The notes beneath the pieces are model-generated. The model saw only the letters and a program-made list of their open reading frames with translations, was not told the origin of the DNA and searched no databases. From Paractinoplanes ovalisporus (GTDB lineage: Bacteria; Actinomycetota; Actinomycetes; Mycobacteriales; Micromonosporaceae): DNA of 64,000 nucleotides. A program made the position numbers and the translations under genes. This document shows, one piece after another, positions 7,837 through 16,398 of this stretch; within the stretch, counting starts at the first letter, position 1; the number at the start of each line of letters is the position of its first letter. The stretch spans positions 310,001 to 374,000 of the forward strand of contig NZ_JAENHP010000007.1 in assembly GCF_016834655.1 (NCBI RefSeq), in the 5' to 3' direction.

Positions 7837-8883
7837 TCAGGCCGGGAACGTGACGGTCATCTGCAGGCCGCCGCCCTCGGCGTTCGGGGCCGCGTCCACC
7901 GTGCCGCCGTGGGTGCGCACGATCGCCCGCACGATGGCCAGCCCCAGGCCGCTGCCCCCGCTGTGGTCGAGGCGGTCGCCGGCCAGCCGGGTGAACGGTT
8001 CGAACAGGCGGCCGATCTCGGCCGCGGGCACGGCCGGGCCGGTGTTGGTGACGACCAGGGCGCCCGCCGGGTCGATCTCGACGTGGACGGTGCCGCCCGG
8101 CACGTTGTACTTGAGGGCGTTCTCGACCAGGTTGCGGGCCAGCCGTTCCAGCAGGATCCGGTCGCCGCTGACCACGCGGGGCCGCAGACCGGTGGTGAGG
8201 GTGACGCCGGTGGGCTGGTGGGCCTGGACGACCTCGGCCACGATCTCGTCCAGCCGCTGCGGGGTGTGCGCGACCAGTCCCTGCTCGGCCTGGCTGAGCG
8301 TGAGCAGGCCCTCGATGAGGCGTTCGCTGCGCTCGTTGGCCTGCAGGAGCTGACCGGCGACCTGGGCCGAGCGGTCCTCGGTGAGCGGCTCGGTCATGCC
8401 GATCTCGATCAGCATGCGCTGCAACGCGAGCGGGGTCCGCAGCTCGTGGGAGGCGTTGGCGGCGAAGTTGCGCTGCCCCTCGTAGGCGGCGGCCAGCCGG
8501 TCCAGCATGGCGTTGAGCGCGGACGTCAGCGCCGCCACCTCACCCTTGCGGTCGCGGCCGGAGGGGATGCGCAGCCCCAGGTTCTGCGGGCCGACCTGGG
8601 CGACGAGCGGGACCAGGTTGCGGACGGGCGCCAGCACCCACCGGGCCACCGGGCGGGACAGGATGACCACGACCAGCAGCAGGAACGCCCACTCGGTGAC
8701 CGACGTGAACGGCTTGTTGCGATAGAACGTGCCGCAGAAGCCGTCGGTCGCGCCCATGCACGGTTCCCACTCCCACCACGTGAGCCAGGGGAAGAGCATG
8801 TAGTAGTGGTCGAACGCCATGACACCGGTCAGGCCGGCCACGGTGACGAGCAACAACCTCGCCCGTACGGTGCGCAGATGCAT
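7837..8883 (-). CDS. Two-component sensor histidine kinase with HAMP domain
   Basis: A 348-residue kinase with two membrane helices (about residues 8-25 and 64-80) enclosing a short Trp/Cys-containing extracytoplasmic loop (two Cys at about 42 and 50 that could form a disulfide). A HAMP linker follows, then HisKA with His146 in NASHELRTPL, and HATPase_c with LARNLVENALKYN, VTNTGPAVP and GGSGLGLAIVRAIV. It starts one base after the stop of the OmpR-type regulator gene, so the two form an operon with the regulator first. The loop is too small for a classical sensor domain; a redox or envelope cue is possible but only inferred. Confidence 0.93.
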   Translation of the reverse strand: MHLRTVRARLLLVTVAGLTGVMAFDHYYMLFPWLTWWEWEPCMGATDGFCGTFYRNKPFTSVTEWAFLLLVVVILSRPVARWVLAPVRNLVPLVAQVGPQNLGLRIPSGRDRKGEVAALTSALNAMLDRLAAAYEGQRNFAANASHELRTPLALQRMLIEIGMTEPLTEDRSAQVAGQLLQANERSERLIEGLLTLSQAEQGLVAHTPQRLDEIVAEVVQAHQPTGVTLTTGLRPRVVSGDRILLERLARNLVENALKYNVPGGTVHVEIDPAGALVVTNTGPAVPAAEIGRLFEPFTRLAGDRLDHSGGSGLGLAIVRAIVRTHGGTVDAAPNAEGGGLQMTVTFPA

Positions 8884-8884
8884 C

Positions 8885-9544
8885 TCAGGCTCCGAGCCGG
8901 TAACCGGACCGCGGGACGGTGTGCAGGACAGCCGGCTCGCCGAGCTTGCGGCGCAGGTTGCCGACCGTCACCCGTACGACGTTGGTGAACGGGTCGGTGT
9001 GTTCGTCCCATACCTGTTCCAGCAGGTCCTCCACGGTGACGGCGTGCCCCTGGGCCCGCAGCAGGGCGTGCAGCAGCCCGAACTCCTTGGCGGTCAGCCC
9101 GAGCGGACGGCCGTCGCGGGTCGCGGTGCGGGTGGCCAGGTCGACCGTGACGCCGTCGCGTTCCAGGGCGGGCGGCAGCGCCGGGGCGGTCCGCCGGGCC
9201 AGGGCCTCCATCCGCGCGACGAGCTCGGCGAACGCGAACGGCTTGGTGAGGTAGTCGTCGGCGCCCAGCCGCAGCCCCTCGACCCGGTCATAGACACTGC
9301 CGGCCGCGGTCAGCAGCAGCACCCGGGTCTCGAGCCGTTGTTCGTGCACCCAGCGGCACACGTCGTCGCCCGTACGGCCGGGCATGTCACGGTCGAGCAC
9401 GGCCACGTCGTAGCGGTGCACGCCGAGCCGTTCGATGGCGGCCTCACCGTCGTAGCAGACGTCGACCGCCATCGCGTGCCGCCGCAGCCCCGCGGCGAGC
9501 AGGTCGGCGTAGAGCCGCTCGTCGTCGGCAACCAGGATGCGCAT
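8885..9544 (-). CDS. OmpR/PhoB-family response regulator
   Basis: A 219-residue regulator. The receiver domain has acidic residues at DDE (7-9), Asp51 in VAVLDRDMPGRTGDD and Lys in DDYLTKPFAFAEL. The C-terminal winged helix (about 125-219) shows GLTAKEFGLLHALL, VRVTVGNLRRKLG and the closing VPRSGYRLG, typical of OmpR/PhoB DNA-binding domains. It is the first gene of a two-gene operon with the HAMP kinase one base downstream. Only 17 bases separate its start from the end of the mannosyltransferase-like gene upstream, so readthrough from the glycosyltransferase operon is possible. Confidence 0.95.
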   Translation of the reverse strand: MRILVADDERLYADLLAAGLRRHAMAVDVCYDGEAAIERLGVHRYDVAVLDRDMPGRTGDDVCRWVHEQRLETRVLLLTAAGSVYDRVEGLRLGADDYLTKPFAFAELVARMEALARRTAPALPPALERDGVTVDLATRTATRDGRPLGLTAKEFGLLHALLRAQGHAVTVEDLLEQVWDEHTDPFTNVVRVTVGNLRRKLGEPAVLHTVPRSGYRLGA

Positions 9545-9561
9545 AGCAGAACCAGCCTATT

Positions 9562-10689
9562 TCAGGCGATCAAGAAAGTGCCGGACATGAACACCATCAG
9601 CAGCGCCGCGTGCAGCGCGAAACCTGAGGTCAGCACCAGCCGGTCGACGAGCGGGCGGGCGCCGATCCGGGCCAGCACCAGCACGACGGCCACGGCCTCC
9701 ATCGCATAGCGGGGCGCCGACTGCATCGCGCGACCACCGACCTCGGTCGACATCAACAGCACAAGACAGATGCCCCCGTACGCAATGAGGTAGCTCTGAT
9801 CGGGCCGGAAGCGGAACCGGCCCCGGACGCAGAGGATCAGCAGCACCACCGCGGCCAGAATCGAACCGGCGTCGAGGATCGCCCCCAGCGTGCCGTTGCC
9901 GAGCGTGCCGTCGGCCTGCCCGACCGCGATGAACCACGCCTCACCGGGAAAGGTGTAGCGGCGTCCCCACTGGTCCTGGGCGATGCTGAAGGCCAGCGGG
10001 CTGCCCAGATCCCACCAGCAATAGAGGCTGTAGGCCACCACGCCCAGCGGCACGAGCGCGATCCCCAGCACGTCGGCCCGGATCCGCCGGTTCTGGCGCA
10101 GGTACTCGATGGCCAGCGGCAGCATCAGGAGCACGCCGAACAGGCGGGTGCCCGACGCCAACGTGCCGAGGCTGCCGGCCAGCCACCAGTGTCCGCGCCG
10201 GGCGGCGTACAGGGAACCGATCGTCAGCAGCAGGAACAGCGACTCGTTGTAGCCGATGAACAGGAAGAAGCCCATGGGGGAAGCGGCGAGGTACCACGCC
10301 GCCCGCTGAGCCGTGCCCGGACCGAACTCGTGGTCGGCCAGCCGGTGCAGCAGGGCTAGCGCACCGATCGCGGCCGCGTTGGCGACGACCAGGGCGCTGA
10401 TCAGCCCGCCGCCCGGCAGCAGCGGGTCGAAGACGCGGATCAGCAGCGGATAGAGCGGGAAGAAGGCCGGATAGCCCGGGCCCACGTGATAGCCGACCTC
10501 GGCGATCGTGACGTAGTGCTGGGCATCCCAGTTGTTCCAGCTCAGCCAGCTCGACCGGGAGAACACGGTCACCGCGATGTGGACCACGGTGACGGCCGAC
10601 CACACGGCGAGGGCGGTGCGGAACGCCGCCTGCCACGGGGCGGTAGTCCGGACCGGGGCCGGCGCGGGCGCGACAAGCAGGTCGGTCAC
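9562..10689 (-). CDS. PIG-V-like mannosyltransferase family membrane protein
   Basis: A 375-residue polytopic protein. The start GTG 10689 overlaps the upstream glycosyltransferase stop as GTGA. It contains the GPI mannosyltransferase 2 (PIG-V)-type signature in its first luminal loop: a WNNWDAQHYVTIAEVGY segment with the key Asp, then YPAFFPLYPLLIR, followed by about nine hydrophobic segments. Such GT-C proteins use polyprenyl-phosphate sugars on the outer face of the membrane. The upstream gene encodes a GT2 enzyme that typically makes exactly such a polyprenyl-phosphate sugar donor, so the pair likely adds a sugar to a lipid, glycan or protein at the cell surface. The acceptor cannot be inferred. 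Confidence 0.88.
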   Translation of the reverse strand: MTDLLVAPAPAPVRTTAPWQAAFRTALAVWSAVTVVHIAVTVFSRSSWLSWNNWDAQHYVTIAEVGYHVGPGYPAFFPLYPLLIRVFDPLLPGGGLISALVVANAAAIGALALLHRLADHEFGPGTAQRAAWYLAASPMGFFLFIGYNESLFLLLTIGSLYAARRGHWWLAGSLGTLASGTRLFGVLLMLPLAIEYLRQNRRIRADVLGIALVPLGVVAYSLYCWWDLGSPLAFSIAQDQWGRRYTFPGEAWFIAVGQADGTLGNGTLGAILDAGSILAAVVLLILCVRGRFRFRPDQSYLIAYGGICLVLLMSTEVGGRAMQSAPRYAMEAVAVVLVLARIGARPLVDRLVLTSGFALHAALLMVFMSGTFLIA

Positions 10690-11627
10690 CGGGTGGCCAG
10701 CATTTCCGAGTCGAAGGCCACCACGTACGCCGGTCGGCCCTGCAACGTGGTGAAGATGCGGGCCACGTACTCGCCGAGCAGGCCCAGGCACAACAGCTGC
10801 AGCGCGCCCAGGAACACCAGTACCACCAGCATCGACGACCACCCCGGCACCACGTCGCCCCACCAGTAGGCGGCGAGCACACCGAGGCCCAGCAGCACGC
10901 ACAGGGCGATGCCGGCGCAGCCGAGCCACGTGGCGAGCCGCAGCGGGGCGGCCGAGAATCCGGTGATGCTGTCGAGGGCCAGCCGCATCATCTTGGCGAG
11001 CGGATACTTCGACCGCCCGGCCGCTCGGGGCTGCCGGGCGTAGGTCACCTCGCCGCTGGGCAGGCCCAGCCACGGCACCAGCAGACGGTAGACCGGCCCG
11101 TGCTCCGGGAGCCCGATCAGCGCGTCGACCGCCCGGCGGCTGAGCATCCGGAAGTCGCCGGCGTCGGCGGGCACGTTCGCGCCGACCACCCGCCGGACGA
11201 GCCGGTAGTAGGCGCCGGCGGTCCAGCGCTTGAACGGGGTGTCGCTGCTGCGGTCGGCCCGCACGCCGTGGACCACGTCGAGCCCCTCGGCCTCGGCCAG
11301 ACGCAGCATCTCGGCGATGACCTCGGGCGGGTCCTGCAGATCGACGTCGATGCTGACCACGTACTCGCCGCGGGCCCGGTGCAGGCCGGCGGTGAGCGCG
11401 TTCTGGTGCCCGCTGTTGCGCCGGAGCCGGACGACGCGCAGCTCCGGCCAGCGGAAACGCATGCCCTCCAGCACGGCCGGGGTGGCGTCACGGCTGCCGT
11501 CGTCGACGGCCAGGACCTCGTACGGAATCCCGAGCGCGTCGAGCACCGGCCGCAGCCGGTCCTCGAACAGCGGCAGAACGTCTTCCTCGTTGAACACGGG
11601 GACGACAACGGAGACCTTGATCGACAT
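10686..11627 (-). CDS. GT2 polyprenyl-phosphate glycosyltransferase (DPM1/GtrB type)
   Basis: A 313-residue protein. The N-terminal GT-A domain has VSVVVPVFNEEDVLPLF, the donor-binding Asp in LAVDDGSRD, the DxD-like SIDVDLQDPPEVI and the RRVVGANVPADAGDFRMLSRR acceptor loop. Two C-terminal hydrophobic hairpins (about 230-255 and 262-290) give it the form of GtrB/ArnC/DPM-like enzymes that transfer a sugar from a nucleotide to polyprenyl phosphate. It overlaps by 4 bases with the PIG-V-like transferase that probably uses the product. A 225-base stretch with a strong hairpin lies upstream, before the small gene at 11853. Confidence 0.92.
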   Translation of the reverse strand: MSIKVSVVVPVFNEEDVLPLFEDRLRPVLDALGIPYEVLAVDDGSRDATPAVLEGMRFRWPELRVVRLRRNSGHQNALTAGLHRARGEYVVSIDVDLQDPPEVIAEMLRLAEAEGLDVVHGVRADRSSDTPFKRWTAGAYYRLVRRVVGANVPADAGDFRMLSRRAVDALIGLPEHGPVYRLLVPWLGLPSGEVTYARQPRAAGRSKYPLAKMMRLALDSITGFSAAPLRLATWLGCAGIALCVLLGLGVLAAYWWGDVVPGWSSMLVVLVFLGALQLLCLGLLGEYVARIFTTLQGRPAYVVAFDSEMLATR

Positions 11628-11750
11628 GACGACCGACCGTACGGAAGGTCCGATAAATGCCCGATAAATCGACGGTCATCACATCAGAGGCTGGGCGCCG
11701 GCGTGGTACGCCCGGGAAGTTCCGCTGGACGCTCCCGGGCCCCGGATTCG

Positions 11751-11793
11751 CAGCGGCCCGTAGGCAGACCCCCGTACCGCCTACGGGCCGCTG
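11751..11793. terminator. Strong hairpin, probable factor-independent terminator
   Basis: A perfect 15-bp inverted repeat (CAGCGGCCCGTAGGC and its complement) encloses a 13-base loop. No U-tract follows on either strand, as is usual for actinomycete terminators. It lies 60 bases downstream of the stop of the 52-codon minus-strand gene and upstream of the glycosyltransferase operon. It most likely ends the small transcript and insulates the next operon. Confidence 0.6.
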
Positions 11794-11852
11794 ACCAAGA
11801 GGCTCGCACGCTCCGCTTGCGGAATCCTTGCGGCGGCCGTCCGTGAACTGCT

Positions 11853-12011
11853 CTAACCGCGCGCGGGCGGCGGTGGTTCGTCCTCCCAGCGGTGGGATCG
11901 CCGGTTGTCGCGGTCCGGTGTGACGCGTCGCTGGTTGACGCCGTACCAGGCAGTTCCCGACTGCAGATCACGGGCCGGGGGAAGGTTGCGCGCATCGGTG
12001 GCGCGGGACAT
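11853..12011 (-). CDS. Small hypothetical protein (52 residues)
   Basis: A minus-strand frame from ATG 12011 to TAG 11853 encodes a hydrophilic, Arg/Asp/Pro-rich 52-residue peptide beginning MSRATDARNLPPARDLQSG and containing a GTAWYGVNQRRVTPDRDNRR block. Support: a good ribosome-binding site (AAGGAAG, 9 bases before the ATG), codons mostly ending in G or C, and a strong hairpin 60 bases after the stop. It is divergent from the PRC-barrel gene, sharing a 176-base upstream region. I do not recognise the family. The small size and lack of a search keep confidence moderate. Confidence 0.55.
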   Translation of the reverse strand: MSRATDARNLPPARDLQSGTAWYGVNQRRVTPDRDNRRSHRWEDEPPPPARG

Positions 12012-12187
12012 CGTGAATCACTTCCTTGGGGAAACGTTGCTCACCAGCACGCATGCCCGCCCAGCCTCCGCGCAAACCAGCGACCGTTCGATCACTGTTT
12101 GTCATTGAACGGAGAAGCGACCGCCGGGTGTTCGCGACATCCCGTTCCTAGCGTTGCCCGCAGGGCCAGGAGCAGAGGAGGTACGTG

Positions 12188-12484
12188 GTGAATCCGATGG
12201 ACGGCCTCGACATCCGTGGACGTGAGGTGCTCGACAACGAGGGCCGGGAGATCGGCCGGATCGACGACGTGCTGACCGACCCGGCACGCTTGCTGCGCGT
12301 GGAGCACGACGGGCTCTTCGGCGTCGGCGCCGGGCCTCTGTACATCCCGGCCGACTGCGTGGAGAGCGTGACCGACGAGCAGGTCAGGCTGGATCGCACC
12401 CGCGTGCAGATCGCCGGCGCGGCCGCGTACGGACCCGACACGATCGACGAACTGCTCGAGTACTACCGGAGCGTGGCTCAGTAG
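12188..12484 (+). CDS. PRC-barrel domain protein
   Basis: About 98 residues from GTG 12188 (a second GTG lies one codon earlier; AGAGGAGG at 12174-12182 serves either). The sequence has the PRC-barrel pattern: DGLDIRGREVLDNEGREIGRIDDVLTD, then a strand pair around LLRVEHDGLFGVGAGPLYIPADCVESV, then DEQVRLDRTRVQI. A short C-terminal helix (DTIDELLEYYRSVA) follows. In actinomycetes such small cytoplasmic proteins are often stress-associated, but no specific role is established from sequence. Its last 7 bases overlap the convergent permease gene. Confidence 0.8.
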   Translation: MNPMDGLDIRGREVLDNEGREIGRIDDVLTDPARLLRVEHDGLFGVGAGPLYIPADCVESVTDEQVRLDRTRVQIAGAAAYGPDTIDELLEYYRSVAQ

Positions 12485-13695
12485 GTCGCGCGCGAGCAGG
12501 TCAGGACCGCCCGGCGGACGGCGGCGACCCGGGCCGCGGCCTCCTGGTCGCTGAGTTTGCTCAGCTCGTGCGCCTGAGCGGAGGCGTCGGGGGTGCCCAG
12601 CAGCCAGGCCGACGCGGCGTCGACAACCGTGGTGTCGGGGCCGGGGGAGTCGGCGGGGCACGGGAAGGGGAGGACGCCCAGGTTCTCGGCGAGGCGGCCG
12701 GTGCCGAGCGCGTGTCCGTTGTCGTCGATCGCCAGGGGAATCAGCAGGGTGTCGGCGGAGCGCGGGACGAGTCCCGCCTCGACGGCCCGGGTCGGGGCGC
12801 CGGGGAGGCGGGACAGCGTGGCCAGGGCGGCACGGGCGGGCGGTGCCACCTCGTCGAGCACTCCGCTGTGGACGCGGGCCACGCAGACCGTGGGGGCGTC
12901 GGGGGTGCAGACGAGAGAGCGGGCGACGGGGTCGATCGGGTCCCGTACGAAGGCCGCGCCGCCCTGCAGGACGAGAGCGGCGAGCGCCGTGCCCAGCAGT
13001 GGGGGCAGCAGGGCGGGCCACCGGGTGCGGGCGAACAGCAGCGCGGCCCCGGCGGCCAGGCCGGTCAGGTAGAGGAGCTGGCCGATACTGAAACGGGCCT
13101 GGATAGTGTCGAAGTCGGTTCCGCTGCCCAGGCCGTGCGCGGGGAACAGCAGGGCGCTCACCCAGCCCTCGCGACCGGGCACGGCCAACGGCGACGCCAG
13201 GCTCAGGATGGCCAGGGCGGGCGCCGTGACGACGTACGGCAGCAATCGCCCGGCCGCCAGACCGAACCAGGACCCGGCCAGCACGGCCACCGCACCGACC
13301 GCCACCACCCCGAGGAAGGCGCCGACCGGCAGGTAGTGGGCGGTGCCGAGGATCCACAGGGCGGCCAGGGCGGTGGCGCCGGCATAGGCGAGGACCATCG
13401 AGATCCCGTACGCGATCAGGACCGGCACCACCTGCTGGAAGCGGGGCCGGGGCATGCCGGCGAACAACTCCTCGACCCGGGACCGGCGTTCCCGGCGGCC
13501 CTGCGCGGCGCCCGCGGCCAAGGCGATGCCGGCCAGGAACGGCAGGTACCACCGCTGGTCCAGGGCCAGGATCATCCAGCCCGAGGTCCACCGCTGGCGA
13601 GCCGAGTAGAGCATCGCGGTCCCGCTCGCCAGCATCGTCAGGGCCGCCCAGAGCACGGTCGAGCGGCGTAGTTCGATGAGGAGGATGCGGCTCAC
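12478..13695 (-). CDS. ABC-2-type permease-like membrane protein with extracytoplasmic C-terminal domain
   Basis: A 405-residue protein starting at GTG 13695, which overlaps the aldolase stop as GTGA. The first 240 residues hold about six hydrophobic segments with a cytoplasmic-looking basic loop (AQGRRERRSRVEELFAGMPR) typical of ABC-2 permease subunits. Residues 260-405 form a soluble Cys-containing domain (SLVCTPDAPTVCVARVHSG) resembling those of actinomycete ABC transporter permeases. No ATPase gene is adjacent. The 4-base overlap puts it at the end of the sugar-phosphate operon, yet its content does not obviously fit sugar catabolism. The functional link is therefore uncertain. Confidence 0.75.
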   Translation of the reverse strand: MSRILLIELRRSTVLWAALTMLASGTAMLYSARQRWTSGWMILALDQRWYLPFLAGIALAAGAAQGRRERRSRVEELFAGMPRPRFQQVVPVLIAYGISMVLAYAGATALAALWILGTAHYLPVGAFLGVVAVGAVAVLAGSWFGLAAGRLLPYVVTAPALAILSLASPLAVPGREGWVSALLFPAHGLGSGTDFDTIQARFSIGQLLYLTGLAAGAALLFARTRWPALLPPLLGTALAALVLQGGAAFVRDPIDPVARSLVCTPDAPTVCVARVHSGVLDEVAPPARAALATLSRLPGAPTRAVEAGLVPRSADTLLIPLAIDDNGHALGTGRLAENLGVLPFPCPADSPGPDTTVVDAASAWLLGTPDASAQAHELSKLSDQEAAARVAAVRRAVLTCSRATY

Positions 13696-14570
13696 ACGGG
13701 GCTAGACGCTGCCGCCCCCGTCCGCGGATCATCGGCCGCTGTGGGACCCGTCACATCTGTGGCGAGCAGCCGCAGCAGGCGGGTCACCTCCGCCCGTACG
13801 GCGTCCCGGCCCGGCTTCAGATATTTGCGCGGATCGGTCAACGTGTCCTGGTCGGCCAGCACGTCGCGGACGGTCTCGGTGAGCACCCGGTTGAGCAGCG
13901 TGCCGACGTTGACCTTGGTGATGCCCCGGGCGGCGGCGGCCCGAAGACCGTCGTCGGGCACGCCGGACGAGCCGTGCAGCACCAGCGGCACCGGAACGGC
14001 CTCGGCGAGCCGGGTGATCAGGTCGAGGTCGAGGCGGGCGTCGCGGCTCGACATGGCGTGCGAGGAGCCGACCGCGACGGCCAGTGAGTCCACGCCGGTC
14101 TCGGCGACGAACTGCGCCGCCTGGGCCGGATCGGTGCGGACGCCGGGAGCGTGGGCCCCGTCCTTGCCGCCGATCTCGCCCAGCTCGGCCTCGACCAGGC
14201 AGCCCACCGCGTGGCAGCGCTGCACGACCGCCCGGGTGCGGGCCACGTTCTCCTCGTACGGCAGGGTGGCCGCGTCGAACATCACCGAACGCAGGCCCAG
14301 CGCGACCGCCTGGTCGATCAGGCTCTCGTCCTCGGCGTGGTCGAGATGGACGGTCACCGGCACCGAGGCGGCCGACGCCAGGCTCAGGCAGGCGGTGGCG
14401 AAGGGGGCCAGCGAACCGTGGTAGCGCACGGCGTTCTGGGAGATCTGCAGGATGACCGGCAGCCCGGCCTGTTCGGCGCCGGTGACGATGGCCTCGGCGT
14501 GTTCGAGCAGGATGGCGTTGAAGGCGCCGACGGCGTGGCCGCGGCCTCGAAGGTCGGTCAACAGGCTCAC
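13692..14570 (-). CDS. Class II ketose-bisphosphate aldolase (GatY/KbaY/Fba type)
   Basis: A 292-residue aldolase starting at GTG 14570, overlapping the PfkB-kinase stop as GTGA. Conserved metal and phosphate sites are present: VTVHLDHAEDE (zinc His and catalytic Asp region), VEAELGEIGGKDG, LAVAVGSSHAM, VLHGSSGVPDDGLR (zinc His, phosphate loop) and ITKVNVGT. Together with the upstream SIS isomerase and PfkB kinase it most likely splits tagatose-1,6-bisphosphate into glyceraldehyde-3-phosphate and dihydroxyacetone phosphate. Fructose-1,6-bisphosphate is the alternative substrate. The C-terminal 25 residues are a Thr/Ala/Asp-rich tail not needed for the fold. Confidence 0.92.
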   Translation of the reverse strand: MSLLTDLRGRGHAVGAFNAILLEHAEAIVTGAEQAGLPVILQISQNAVRYHGSLAPFATACLSLASAASVPVTVHLDHAEDESLIDQAVALGLRSVMFDAATLPYEENVARTRAVVQRCHAVGCLVEAELGEIGGKDGAHAPGVRTDPAQAAQFVAETGVDSLAVAVGSSHAMSSRDARLDLDLITRLAEAVPVPLVLHGSSGVPDDGLRAAAARGITKVNVGTLLNRVLTETVRDVLADQDTLTDPRKYLKPGRDAVRAEVTRLLRLLATDVTGPTAADDPRTGAAASSPV

Positions 14571-15487
14571 GGAAGTTCCTCCACGGTGATGGTCCCGAGC
14601 CAGCGGCGGCGTGCCTCGAGATCGATTTCGCCGGCCACCGGGCGCAGCACGCAGGCGGCCGAGGTGGCGACGGCGTCGGCGAGGGCAGCGGGCCAGGGGG
14701 TGCCGGCGGCCAGGGAAAGGGCCAGGGCGGCGGTGGCGGCGTCGCCGGCGCCGGTCGGGTTGCCGTCGACCACCTCGGCGGCGCGGGCGTGCCAGGCGCC
14801 ACCGGCGGTGACGGCCACGGCGCCGTCCTCACCGAGGGTCACGACGACCGCGGATGCGCCCTGTTGCAGCAATTGGCGTCCACAAGCGACGACGTCATGG
14901 ACCGGGCCCCAGATGTCGGCCAGTTCGTCCCGGTTGGGAACGAGCACGGCACCGGAGCCGACCGCGGCGCGCAGGGCCGGGCCCGAAACGTCGACAACGG
15001 CCGGAATATCCCGTTCCCGGGCCAGCCGGGCGAGCCGAGCGGGGAGGTCGGCCGTCAACCCCGGTGGGACGCTGCCGGAGACGACGAGGGCGTCCGCGCC
15101 GGCCAGCTCTTCCGTGATCACACCCTCGACAGCGGCGGCGGTTCCCTGCGGCGCGGGGCTGCCGGGCTCCAACAGGATCGTCGTCGGACCGTCGGCACCC
15201 ACGACGGCGACGGTCCGACGTACGGTGGCGAAAGCGGGAACCAGGTGGTGAGCCAGGCCCAGGCTGTCGAGCCCCTCGCGGAACGGGTCCGGCTCGGCGC
15301 TGGCCGCCGGGGCGACGACGATCGCGTCGCCGCCCAGCTGCCGCACCACGGAGGCCACGTTGACGCCCTTGCCGCCGGCCCGCGACCGGACCGCCTCGAC
15401 CCGGACGCTGGAGCCGACGGCGAGCGCCGGAACCGCGTACGTGATGTCGAGCGCCGGATTCAGCGTGACGGTGACGACGCGGGTCAT
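14567..15487 (-). CDS. PfkB-family hexose-phosphate kinase (1-phosphofructokinase / tagatose-6-phosphate kinase type)
   Basis: A 306-residue kinase starting at ATG 15487 in an ATGA overlap with the transporter gene; the longer frame reaching 15895 lies inside that gene. PfkB signatures: TLNPALDITYAV at the start, AGGKGVNVASVVRQLGG near residue 39, and DGNPTGAGDAATAALAL near residue 245 with the catalytic Asp in GAGD. In the LacC/FruK subgroup the substrate is tagatose-6-phosphate or fructose-1-phosphate. The AgaS-type isomerase in this operon points to tagatose-6-phosphate, giving the bisphosphate that the next gene cleaves. No PTS gene is present, which argues against the usual FruK context. 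Confidence 0.9.
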   Translation of the reverse strand: MTRVVTVTLNPALDITYAVPALAVGSSVRVEAVRSRAGGKGVNVASVVRQLGGDAIVVAPAASAEPDPFREGLDSLGLAHHLVPAFATVRRTVAVVGADGPTTILLEPGSPAPQGTAAAVEGVITEELAGADALVVSGSVPPGLTADLPARLARLARERDIPAVVDVSGPALRAAVGSGAVLVPNRDELADIWGPVHDVVACGRQLLQQGASAVVVTLGEDGAVAVTAGGAWHARAAEVVDGNPTGAGDAATAALALSLAAGTPWPAALADAVATSAACVLRPVAGEIDLEARRRWLGTITVEELP

Positions 15488-16398
15488 ACCTCGGCCAGTT
15501 CCGCGGACTTCTCGGTCGTGTAGACCATCAGCGTCGAACCGGCCAGCGCCAGCACGATGCCGGCGGTCTGCCACCCGGACGGAATGGTCTGGTAGATCGC
15601 CAGCGACAGCGCGATCGTGAGCACCGGCGCCAGCGCGTTGGTGATCGGCGCGACCACCGACGCCTTGCCGCGGCTCATCGCCATCACCAGGAAGAGCGCG
15701 CCGACGGCGTTGAGCACCTGGGTGACCGCGGTCAGGGCGGGCGCCTGCCACGGGAAGCCGGTCGGGAAGCCGCCCATCATGATCAGGGCGACCGGGATGA
15801 GCACGAGGCCGCTGATCGTCATCCAGCCGAACGTGGTCGCGTCGTTGACGCCGGCCACCGCCGCCTTGCGCATGTAATAGGCCTGCACACCCCACGCGAC
15901 GCAGATCAGCACGGCCAGGATCAGGTACGGGCCGGTGGAGACGCCCTCGTCACTGGGCGCGACGGAGAACAGCACGATCGCCACCAGCGCCATCACCACG
16001 CCGATCACGGCCAGGCGGGTCAGGCGTTCCTTGAGCGCGACCAACGCCATGATCACGGTGATCGCGGGGGAGAGGGCGATGATCGGGAAGATGATGTACG
16101 CGGGCCCGATGGTCAGCGCCTTGAACAGCAGCAGCTGGCCGCCGGCGCCGGTGATACCCACGATCAGCCCGTACGCGGCGGCGACCGGCCGGCGGTCGAA
16201 GGTGGCCCCGCGCAGGGCGGCCACGGCGGGGATGATCATGGTGATCGACCAGACGATGTAGACCATGCCGTCGGGGTAGCCGTATCTGCTGGTCGGCTGG
16301 CTGGAGAAGGCGCCCCAGACACCCCAGAAGAGCACGAGCAGGGCCGCGTACGGGATCCAGCCCGTACGCCGGGCGGCGGTGGTGCCGAGTGAGGTCAT
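15484..16398 (-). CDS. EamA/DMT-family transporter
   Basis: A 304-residue membrane protein from ATG 16398, coupled at both ends by ATGA overlaps. It has ten hydrophobic segments in two five-helix halves, as in the EamA fold. The first half has VLFWGVWGAFSSQPTSRYG, GAGGQLLLFKALTIGPAYII and LSPAITVIMALVALKERL; the second has LNAVGALFLVMAMSRGKAS and LAPVLTIALSLAIYQ with a matching helix end. It sits between a kinase of the BadF type and the PfkB kinase, so the imported solute is probably the amino sugar degraded by the operon. Substrate assignment is from context only. Confidence 0.88.
   Translation of the reverse strand: MTSLGTTAARRTGWIPYAALLVLFWGVWGAFSSQPTSRYGYPDGMVYIVWSITMIIPAVAALRGATFDRRPVAAAYGLIVGITGAGGQLLLFKALTIGPAYIIFPIIALSPAITVIMALVALKERLTRLAVIGVVMALVAIVLFSVAPSDEGVSTGPYLILAVLICVAWGVQAYYMRKAAVAGVNDATTFGWMTISGLVLIPVALIMMGGFPTGFPWQAPALTAVTQVLNAVGALFLVMAMSRGKASVVAPITNALAPVLTIALSLAIYQTIPSGWQTAGIVLALAGSTLMVYTTEKSAELAEV

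Noticed and set aside
11684..11995. 103-codon minus-strand frame
   Set aside because: It spans the strong hairpin and has poor codon bias. The 52-codon frame at 11853-12011 is better supported.
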